Positions 56,361 through 64,000 of a DNA stretch of 64,000 nucleotides are shown one piece after another. A program made the position numbers and the translations under genes. The stretch's first letter is position 1. Every line of letters begins with the position of its first letter. The DNA is taken from positions 381,965,907 to 382,029,906 of the forward strand of contig JAVHZZ010000001.1 of the NCBI GenBank assembly GCA_036250195.1. Reading direction: 5' to 3'. The stretch is from Mixophyes australis. Taxonomy: Eukaryota; Chordata; Amphibia; Anura; Limnodynastidae. The notes under the pieces were generated by a model. The model searched no databases and was not told where the DNA came from. It saw nothing but the letters and a program-made list of their open reading frames with translations.

Positions 56361-56877
56361 TAGAAAAAAACAGTGTGCTTTTGCTGTATGACTCGCAGAA
56401 GAACCCAAAAATATTTATTTATTTTAGAATCTAAAGTGTTACTAGTGAATGTAATCTTGTGTGGGGTAGTGTCAGTGACATCTTTATTAGGCAAGCAAAG
56501 ACAGGGTGCTGTTTGAGTGTGACCAGCATTCCCCAAAATACCAATATATTTCTTTCTTATAAAATCTAAAATGTTTTCTTTTCTTTTTTCTAGTGAAAGT
56601 AATCTTGTGTGGTTCAGTGTCTGTGACATCTTTATTAAACAAACAACAGAGTGTGATTTGAGTGTTAACAGCACCCCCAAAAAAGCTAAATATTTCTTTA
56701 CAAAAATAAACATGTTGCACTTGAGAGAGATAAAGAGGATAATTAAGATAATCGTGTTAAAGTAAAGGAGAATCTGTGGCACCACCTCATGCCAAGAGTA
56801 TATATATATAACACCTGTATAATAATATAATAACACCTGATTATACATTCCATCATTAACAAAAACACAGAGAGGAT

Positions 56878-57071
56878 CTGGGGGTAAATGTATTAACATG
56901 CGGGTTCTTCAACACCCGCGAGTTCAGCGTCTTCGGCGATTAAATTTAAAGCGGCGCTGCATTGTAAAGGGAAACTTCCCTTTACAATGCAGCGCCGCTT
57001 TAAATTTAATCGCCGAAGACGCTGAACTCGCGGGTGTTGAAGAACCTGCATGTTAATACATTTACCCCCAG
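56878..57071. mobile_element. 194-bp near-perfect palindrome (foldback MITE)
   Basis: CTGGGGGTAAATGTATTAAC at 56878 is mirrored to 57071, with arms of about 96 bp and a four-base centre. It includes CTTCGGCGATTAAATTTAAA and GCGGCGCTGCATTGTAAAGG. Only one or two arm mismatches are seen (ATGCGGG versus CCTGCAT). CpGs are retained, suggesting youth. No target duplication is identified. Confidence 0.9.
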
Positions 57072-57900
57072 GTGTCTTTAAAAAGTTTTTATGTTTATTC
57101 GAGTTCATCGGTTCATTTTCCTATATGGGATATTTCTTCGATGGGACAGGGAGTAAGGTGAACTGGCCGCTCGCCTTTGCGTCTATAAGTTTCTGTTCCA
57201 TTATATTGACTGTTTAGTCTGACTATAGATTGTATGAAAAATCATTATACTCATATTTGAATCAACATATGTCAGTGTGCACATTTATTACCTCCTGATC
57301 ATTTGTCTAATAGTATATAGGTTTTTTGCCTAGTTTTTAAGGTCTTATTGTTTTATTGAATTATATATACAAACAGATTTACTATCAATTGATGTTAATA
57401 TATTTTCAATAAACTGTTTTTTTGTGCAAGCTAGGAGTTTATACTTTTTTTCTGCCATATTCATTGTAAGTTATACTAAATTTCTTTGGGTTTGACCATC
57501 ATTATCTTAATTGACGCTTCTAATTACTTGTTTGTACCATATATAACAACCAGGTCCGTTTCTTTATATTATGGTTATTTAATGTCCATCATACTTGTTA
57601 TGTCCAATTTGAAAGTCCTTAATGTACTCTTTTTATTTTCCACTTGATCTCTATTTAGCAGCACGGGTTGCTGAGAGTTGGATTGAGTTGGAGTTTGGTG
57701 GTTTGGTGTTGCGAATTCTGCTTGAACTGTGAGTAGTCCTGTGGTATTTTTCTGTTTTGTACATTTATTTTTTCATTTATTTTCTGTCTTGTATTTTTTG
57801 TATTTGACTTGTCCTTTGTCTGTGTTACTTGTGTGTGACTGTGTTGAGAGTGTGTCTGTAGTTGGTGTAGTTTGTCCTTTGTGTTTGTACGTCTTTCTGT
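57072..57900. other. Upstream flank of the Harbinger-like gene
   Basis: No gene recognised. GT/CT-rich text from 57720 leads into the Myb-like gene. The left terminus of the Harbinger element should lie here but no sequence matches its right end. Confidence 0.35.
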
Positions 57901-57930
57901 GTTTTGTGTGTTTCACATTTATTTGTGAAT

Positions 57931-58435
57931 ATGTCCAGAGAGAGGAGGGGAGCAGAGGCTGAGGAGAGGGAGAAGGAGGTTGAGGGGGCAGAGGAGGGAG
58001 AGGAAGAGGTTGAGGAGACAGGACAGGGCAGGAAGACCAAGACAGGGAGGAATGTGCATTTCTCCCACGACGAAAATTGTGTTCTGGTGCACCACATAGG
58101 TCCCTGCTATGAGGTGATATTAGAAAATCTGGCAGCCCGGACTCCGCTAAGGCGGCGCCACCAATTGCGGGCTAGAGTGTGTGATGCAGTGAATGCGGTG
58201 GGGCCACTAAAGCAGACAGTGGCGCACTGCTGCAAAAGATTCTCTGACATCAAAAGGAGTCTCAAGGAAAAAATGGCCACGGAAAGGAGGTCAACCAGAA
58301 GAACGGGTGGTGGCCCCCCTCTTCGTATGGAATATACAAGTTACGAGGAGGAGCTGCGCCAGATCATACCGGCCGAGATTGTTGAGGGGATAAATGTGCA
58401 AGACACAGATTCGTCCTTGTTTGGCCAAGTAGTTG
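57931..58435 (+). CDS. Harbinger Myb-like DNA-binding protein, exon 1
   Basis: The start is taken at MSRERRGAEAEER, after an in-frame MCV. A Glu-rich acidic stretch is followed by a Myb/SANT-like domain: NVHFSHDENCVLVHHIG, LAARTPLRRRHQLRARVCDA, then CCKRFSDIKRSLKEKM, and a TGGGPP and YEEELRQIIPAEIVEG tail. In Harbinger elements this partner protein helps import the transposase into the nucleus and binds the element's ends. A GTGAGT donor sits at 58436, and the splice to AG at 59237 keeps the frame. The open frame itself runs to 58584 without splicing. Confidence 0.75.
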
Positions 58436-59237
58436 GTGAGTTATTTGCCCTTTTTATGCTTACCCCATCATATACTACACAGAGGGAGAATGAAAATAGT
58501 ATTAGCTTATCCCAAAGCACGGTCTTGCAGCATTTCCCTGCCTGCATCATCATATTTGTTTGTAAAAGGATTTTGCTTTTCTAACCCCATCACCCAAACA
58601 GGGCCCTCTTAACAACTTCTTGGGCCCCCGGGCACAGCAGTGCACTGGGGCCCCTATATACACATATATATATATATATAAAAAATAATTTATATATATG
58701 GGCCCTGCAGCCCATGGGGGCCCGTCGGAGGCAGCAAAAAAAAAAAAACCTGGAAAAAAAAGTCAATACTTACCTTGCGGTCAACTGGCTATCTGGCTCC
58801 CTCCATGGTCTCCACCGTCGCGCTCCGCAATGGATGTCGGGCGGACATGCACTGCGAGTGCGATGGAGGAGGAGACCATGGAGGGAGCCGGATCGCCAGC
58901 TGACCGCAAGGTAAGTATTGTCTTTTTTTTTTTCCAGGTTTTTTTTTTTTTTTTTTGCTGCCTCCGACGGGCCTCCCTGGGCTGCAGGGCTCCCGGGCAC
59001 CTGCCCATTGTGCCCAATGGGAAAGACGGCCCTGCACCCAAACATAGCCCAATTGAGAATGTTTATTCCAAAGATAAAAAGTGCATCCTTAAGCAGGTTA
59101 CATATGAGAAGAAATCAAGAATGCAAACATTGTGAAGCAATGTGTTTTAAAAAAAAAATAATCTTTCCTATCCAGTGTTCAGAATGCAATATACAAATAT
59201 ATAAGACCATATATACTTAGTGACTTTTCATCCACAG
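58436..59237 (+). other. Predicted intron of the Myb-like gene
   Basis: Donor GTGAGT at 58436; acceptor TTTTCATCCACAG ending at 59237. Phase is preserved across the join. More than half of the intron is the hAT MITE at 58599-59034. Confidence 0.6.
58599..59034. mobile_element. hAT-type MITE inside the intron
   Basis: The ends are CAGGGCCCTCTT and, reversed, CAGGGCCGTCTTTC. A perfect 8-bp duplication CACCCAAA flanks it (58591-58598, 59035-59042). Internal arms form a long foldback (GACCATGGAGGGAGCC and its complement; poly-A/poly-T partners; CCGTCGGAGGCAGC and its complement), with a short AT run near 58659-58696. The 436-bp insert is non-coding. Confidence 0.92.
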
Positions 59238-59865
59238 GCCCTTCATCAAATCAGGCACCTCTGCGACAGTCCTTGGCCATGTCACCTGAGCCAGAGGAGG
59301 AGGCACTCATCCCCCTAGAAACAGTGGATGCCCCTGTGTCTGGCCTCCACGATGTTTCACCTGGGCCTGCTGAACCACCATCACACCAGCAACCTGCACC
59401 TCCAACTATGGATCCAGCAAGAGAAATGGCGCTGTCTATTGGCCTTTTTCAGCAGCAGCAAACCACCTTTATGCAGAGTCAAACTAGGCCATGTCACAAA
59501 TTGCGGCCCAGTTGAGGCGGGTACACCGCACCAATAGCCAGATCCCTGCTGCATTAAACCATATCACAAATGCTATGGAACAATCCAATGTTCAGATGGC
59601 CCAAATGACTGGGGCTGTGGAGGCCTTGCATTCCACAGTTCGTGAGGGGAATGCAAATGTGACCCGGCTGGCAGGGCAAATACAGCAGGAACTTATTGCC
59701 CGCTTGCCGGCACCTATTTCTTCTGCCACCACCAGTACCGCTAGTACGCCTAGCAGATCAGCCCAGAGTACTCCTCCAAGAAGAGGTGCTCGCACCAGGG
59801 GTGGCCGAGGGAGAGGAGAGCATGGCTTCCGAGGTGGTGATGTGCCTGCGAAAAGGCGGCGCTAG
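59238..59865 (+). pseudogene. Harbinger Myb-like protein, exon 2, frameshifted
   Basis: After the splice the frame reads SPEPEEEALIPLETVDAPVS and MDPAREMALSIGLFQQQQTT, then breaks near 59488. The next frame carries MSQIAAQLRRVHRTNSQI, TGAVEALHSTVREGNANV and a basic C terminus, RGRGEHGFRGGDVPAKRRR. The coiled-coil-like middle and Arg-rich end are usual for this partner protein. AATAAA at 59947 could be the polyadenylation signal. Confidence 0.7.
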
Positions 59866-60167
59866 TGTTTTTTTTTTTCGTTTCTTCTAATGTTTTTTAA
59901 TGCATGTGTATGCATTCGAAATTAACCTTTATTGTGTAAAACTGTAATAAATGCTGTTTAATTTCAATGCTCTCAGTCTTTCTTTTCATCAAATTAAACA
60001 AGAGTATACTGGTTTGGGGAAAAATGCACTAATTTCACTTACACATTGACATGTGCCTGTAACTTTCTAGGGACGTTCACATTTACTACATGAGGAATAC
60101 ACACTATCCTCTGTTTAAAAGTTAACATTTGGACAAAAAATAAAAAAACACTCACATCCAACACATT

Positions 60168-60420
60168 TTAGATCAATACATGTTTCTCATAGTATGCACT
60201 TACATGTAAAGTAAAGCTGATTGTAATGAGACGGTCTGTATTCTGCCTCCACCCCTGTGTGCTTTGCACATCATCAAATGGGACACGGACCCCTACTCGT
60301 TCACTGTCTACTGCAATAATAGTTGGGGTAAGTTTATGTAATGCTAGATGATGTATCAAACAGCCAGCCAGGATAATATCAGACCCCTTTTCAGGTGCAT
60401 ACATAGCCACCCCACCAGAT
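60168..60420 (-). pseudogene. Harbinger transposase C-terminal remnant
   Basis: The minus strand encodes YAPEKGSDIILAGCLIHHLA and, later, GWRQNTDRLITISF, the C-terminal signature of HARBI1-type transposases (usually PEKVxxIIxACCxLHN, then GxxxRDxLIxxxF). No catalytic DDE region is found upstream. The remnant is convergent with the Myb-like gene. Confidence 0.65.
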
Positions 60421-61350
60421 TATTCTAGTAACCTGAACCTGGTTTACAAGAGTACAAAGGTACGCTATAACACACCTCTACTAGTGGGCATGTGCCTCAT
60501 TGAATTTGTGCTGTGCAGATGTCTGAGGATGCAGCAGAGGAGTCATCAGCCAGAAACCCATTTTTTATTTAGTAAATTTAGAATTGCTTTTACACTCTAT
60601 TAAGGGATAACTTTGTAATGACATATTGTGCATCCTGATTTTGGACAAACACCAGTATTCTTGAGGATTTGTTGCAATTTAAAAATAAAAAACAACAAAT
60701 GTGGAAATCAGTAAAAAGATTGCATGGTGGGAAAACACAAGAACAAAAAAAAGGAACACTGAAATTACAAGACACTGTGGCCTTTTTAAATATACAATCC
60801 CAAAGGAGCAAACTTTGTACATGAAATGGCCCTTTCCCTTCTGTTCTGATTGACAAAATATCAGAAACAGCACACTGTTTGAACAATCTTGCCGCTCACA
60901 AGCAGCACTTTCATTTTGGTCTTTTGAATGGCCCTTTTCCGGCGGCTTTATAAACCCCCTAATAGTAAATCCGGCTGTTTGTATGTTGAACATTGTTGAA
61001 ACCGTCATGGCGCTTTCTAAAGAGGCGGGTTTGAAAAAATCATTTCTGGCCGTTTGGACGGCGGATTTAGCGTTAGTAAATCCGGCGATGGCTAAACCGC
61101 CGCCAAAACTCGCCGAAAGTTGGCGGGTTTACAAACACGCCTGATAGTAAATCTAGCCCTAAGTGTGAGAGAGCCCCTTATATGATTACAGTCATGTGAA
61201 ACTTCTATAATATAAGCTTTAAAATGATATATGCTGCATCTTCCAACTGGTCAGATATTTTGGTAAAATCTGTTGCTCCTGCTCTCCATAAATAACCAAT
61301 AGACTCCCAATAGCATGCATATGGAATATAATAAAAAATAAAGGGACATA

Positions 61351-61675
61351 GAGCCTGAGTCATTAAGGAGAGCAAAGAATAAAAAAGGAGTAACGTTGCA
61401 CCTGGGCAAAACCATGTTACACTGGAGGGGGGGGGGGGTTAATTTAAAATGTGGGGACTGATTTATAGTTGGGGTAGGGCATGTCCTAGATCAACTTTAA
61501 ATTTCAGTGTAAAAATAAAGCTATCAAGTGTTTGTGTGCTAGATGAAAAAAACAGCCAGTATTTAACTGATGTGCAAAATAATAAACTAATTTGCACCCC
61601 TTGCATTGTAACATGGTTTGTCCCAGAGAACATTTGCTCCATTTTTTGCCTTAGTTTCCTTAATGACTCAGGCCC
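61351..61675. mobile_element. Long-armed MITE (copy B)
   Basis: It starts GAGCCTGAGTCATTAAGGAG and ends, reversed, GGGCCTGAGTCATTAAGGAA. ATA flanks it on both sides (61348-61350, 61676-61678). Shared internal text with copy A at 29.1 kb includes TTTGCACCCCTTGCATTGTA and AAAAACAGCCAGTATTTAAC. Arms are more diverged, with a G14 tract in the left arm, so this copy is older. Confidence 0.85.
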
Positions 61676-61679
61676 ATAG

Positions 61680-62296
61680 TGTAATACAATATACAAAAAT
61701 TTCCACAGTAAAACATGCTAAAATCACATATCAATATAAAAATATAAAATGATTCACCCCTTACCTTTGGAAGTTTAAGGCAAAAGTTGTAAGACAGTCT
61801 TTTCTTCATTTCCAGCTCTCTTAGATATAAATAAATCCCGAAACTGGTAGAATTCCACTTTTCTATATAAATTCTCAGACATGTTTCAAACATTAAAATA
61901 GGTCTTTTTCAAGTCTTTTCAACATTGTGCTTCTTCCAGTTCCTTAATAGTTTTTGCTGTCCAATCATCTTCCTAATCTAGAATGAGGCCTGGACCACAG
62001 TGTCCAATTGGCTCTCAATTTGAAATTGAGTTCCAGATCCCATATATTCCAAAAGGAGGATTGGATAGAAAATCTCCAATCGGCTTTCTTTCTAGTAGGG
62101 AGGCTTGAGTAGCATCTCTCATTGATACTGTTGATAGTCTTGTTAATGGAAAAATAAAAAAAACTTTCATACTCACACTTCTCGTGACATTGAGAAAACA
62201 TTCCTGTTTTTGTTATATATAATGTTTTCAAATATAAAGGATGTATAGATTCTTGTATGTAAATCACTTAAATAATCCACTTAAATGTACACATGT
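61680..62296. other. Unassigned DNA
   Basis: No supported gene or repeat. Confidence 0.35.
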
Positions 62297-63203
62297 TGTT
62301 ACCATTTCTCCTTCTTTAACACATAATACTTCATTAAGGTGTATAGAAATAAGAGCTCTCCTGTTTGCTTGATTTATTATCTGTGCAATTACTGCGACTA
62401 CTACGTGTAGGATTATTCTGAAGTTCACTGATTCAACTGGTTGCTAGGCAAATAGTTTTAAGCTTCATTCAGCTCTCAATCTGGCAGTCACAGGTGTGCA
62501 ATCACCTACCACCAGAGCCGTAACTTAGAATTCTAGCGCCCTGGGCGAGAAAGACAAATTGCGCCCCCCTAGCCCTCAATTTTAACCAAATTAACCTAAA
62601 ATATTCCTAAATTGCGCCCCCCTTCAGCGTTGCGCCCTGGGCGGTCGCCCCTGTCGCACAGCCCTAGTTACGGCCCTGCCTACCACACTCATGCAGCTAA
62701 TCATCCTGCAGTTCTGATTGGTACTGCTGGCTTTATAAACCTCCTCCTGCCAGCATACTAATGCTGGTTCCTGCTTGACCTAGTGTGCCTTGTATCATGA
62801 CCCGTTTTGCTATCAGTGTTTGACTTTTATTGTTTATAGGAATCACTGTCTTTTCCATTCCTGACTCTTTGCTTTGTTAAATGGATTTTCTCTTATATGT
62901 CTACCTGCCCTGGCTCCTGGCTTGTTTAAAGGATTTTGCTGTCTTCTCTACTTTGCATGTCTGGTCAGAGTTCTAATATTTACAGTCTGGTTGCTCACTA
63001 CCTACTGCCGTGTGCTGTCCACTTCATCAGACAAGTGCCAGACTACTCCACATTAAACCTTGCCTGTCTGGCACAGAGCTCTGCTAATATATCCTGGTTT
63101 CTCATTACTTCCTATTGTGTTCTGTCATCTCCACTGGGCAGGTGCTAGAGCAACAACTGCTACTACCTGATCCTGGGGGCACCAAGTACTGTGGAATGTA
63201 ACA
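62297..63203 (+). other. LTR-like sequence
   Basis: GGCTTTATAAACCTCCTCCT looks like the promoter of an amphibian gypsy LTR, followed by C/T-rich transcript-like text. TGTTACC at 62297 and GTAACA at 63203 could be the ends, but no duplication flanks them. It is interrupted by a hAT MITE. Confidence 0.4.
62513..62678. mobile_element. hAT-type MITE, 166 bp
   Basis: Ends CAGAGCCGTAAC and, reversed, CAGGGCCGTAAC. A perfect 8-bp duplication CCTACCAC flanks it (62505-62512, 62679-62686). The interior is rich in GCGCCC and non-coding. It splits the surrounding LTR-like sequence. Confidence 0.92.
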
Positions 63204-63350
63204 AGTTCCTCAGAAAGGGGGCTGTTAAAGGTGAACATTTTGCGAAGTGGTTCTAGCAGGTGAGGATCTCGCGGTACTCCTCCCTTAACAATATGTTATA
63301 TATGCACCATAAAGTCTCTCATACATGAAACTTATAAGATATATGCACAG

Positions 63351-63352
63351 TA

Positions 63353-63415
<63 letters not shown>
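63351..63415. repeat. (AT)n microsatellite
   Basis: Pure AT, next to the end of the LINE endonuclease fragment. Confidence 0.95.
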
Positions 63416-63418
<3 letters not shown>

Positions 63419-63419
63419 C

Positions 63420-64000
63420 TTGAAATTATGGGGGTAAAATCCCCCAAAATTAAAACATGGCCTAGTTGTTTTGTCTTTTCAAATTGCTGTAGAAGTGTGG
63501 ATTCATCAATCATGCTAATATCAGGTGGTTTATATTATATCCCTATCAGCAACTTCTCTGAACTTTTTCCTCCACTGAATATTTCCATCCACAATGTTTC
63601 TTTATTAACACCAACACTCTCATAAATAACTTCCTGTATACTTGGTTTTACCACTGGCTTAATATAAAAACATATTCCTCCTCCTCTGTTATTTACCCTA
63701 TATTTCCTGAAGAGAGTATATCCTTCCAAGTCGACTACCCAGTCCTGTGTATAATCCCACAATGTGACAGTAATACCTACAATATCATATTGCTCGTTCA
63801 TTGCTACTAATTCTAATGCCCCCATTTTACTTGTCAGGCTTCTTGCATTTGCAAACATATACTTGCAAATGTCTATTGCCCCCTTTTGGTAATCCTTTTT
63901 GCCATAATATGACTTATACATTTTTTTTATTGGCTTTAAAAAGGGCCTCTCCTTATTGACTATGCTTCCCTTACCCCAATATTTACCCCTTGAATCTTGT
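63420..64000 (-). pseudogene. LINE endonuclease (APE-type) fragment
   Basis: Continues beyond the right edge. The minus strand encodes YMFANARSLTSKMGALELVA, then NEQYDIVGITVTLWDYTQDW, YTLFRKYRVNNRGGGICFYI and finally HVLILGDFT. These are the N-terminal boxes of the apurinic-type endonuclease of CR1/L2-group LINEs. The usual T-E-T-W at the catalytic Glu reads TVTLW here, so Glu is lost, and GDFN reads GDFT. A frame break separates the last part. It is inactive. Confidence 0.75.

Larger units (their letters stand above)
57904..61160 (+). mobile_element. Harbinger-like DNA transposon, decayed
   Basis: It holds the two-gene layout of vertebrate Harbinger elements: a Myb-like gene on the plus strand and a convergent transposase remnant on the minus strand. 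The right end has several iterated TAGTAAATCYGGC motifs (60964, 61075, 61146) and may finish near AGTAAATCTAGCCCT at 61160. The left end is not found. Most of the transposase is missing between 60420 and about 60900. Confidence 0.7.

Noticed and set aside
58770..59135. Several 86-145-codon frames inside the intron MITE
   Set aside because: They read through poly-A/poly-T and foldback arms of a non-coding MITE.

Overview
The window reads as a repeat-dense, gene-poor stretch of a large vertebrate genome, most likely an anuran amphibian. This is inferred from the mix of transposon families and from frog-typical repeat motifs; no species can be named. I found no convincing host protein-coding gene, tRNA or rRNA. 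Nearly every recognisable reading frame belongs to a transposable element. Element names rest on motifs read by eye, without database searches.

Layout. 0.6-4.9 kb: an internally deleted hAT transposon with perfect 8-bp target duplications. 4.9-5.75 kb: a LINE 3' end and a Tc1 end. 6.26-7.2 kb: a Penelope-type (PLE) remnant with a decayed hammerhead motif and a nested hAT MITE. 8.6-13.6 kb: a nearly intact hAT of the same family as the first, with a 922-codon ZBED-type transposase, seven 100-bp repeats upstream and about four ~100-bp repeats downstream, abutting half a Tc1 element (13.6-14.4 kb). 15.2-16.0 kb: a small DNA transposon with 3-bp flanking duplications. 18.15-20.3 kb: a decayed Ty3/gypsy-like retrotransposon, followed by a Tc1 relic (20.3-21.35 kb). 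22.2-24.5 kb: tandem repeats, a tRNA-derived SINE and PLE-like leader modules. 24.6-28.4 kb: AT-rich DNA with nothing recognised. 28.5-31.35 kb: two L1/Tx1-type reverse transcriptase relics and a long-armed MITE. 31.36-32.47 kb: a Tc1 split by a solo LTR. 32.5-33.6 kb: LTR-like DNA.

33.8-45.7 kb is the most striking region. Two near-identical PLE copies (reverse transcriptase plus GIY-YIG endonuclease) lie head to head as a 3.6-kb-arm inverted repeat. Each carries a well-formed hammerhead ribozyme motif in its 3' region. Next to them, separated only by (AT)n, is a second palindrome with two 801-bp arms, each encoding the same 115-residue protein that I do not recognise. AT-rich microsatellites bound these units, and one flanking module occurs at both ends of the region.

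45.65-64 kb: LINE 3' ends, MITE fragments, a foldback element around another decayed hammerhead, a Tc1 with long terminal repeats (54.77-56.36 kb), a 194-bp near-perfect palindrome, a Harbinger-like element (57.9-61.2 kb) with a two-exon Myb-like gene and a truncated convergent transposase, more MITEs, an LTR-like stretch with a nested hAT MITE, and a LINE endonuclease fragment at the right edge.

The elements are nested, and several nesting events can be ordered: solo LTR into Tc1, hAT MITE into the Harbinger intron, hAT MITE into a PLE-associated tandem repeat, hAT MITE into LTR-like DNA. Only the hAT at 9.8 kb and the PLE pair look young enough to have encoded near-functional enzymes recently.
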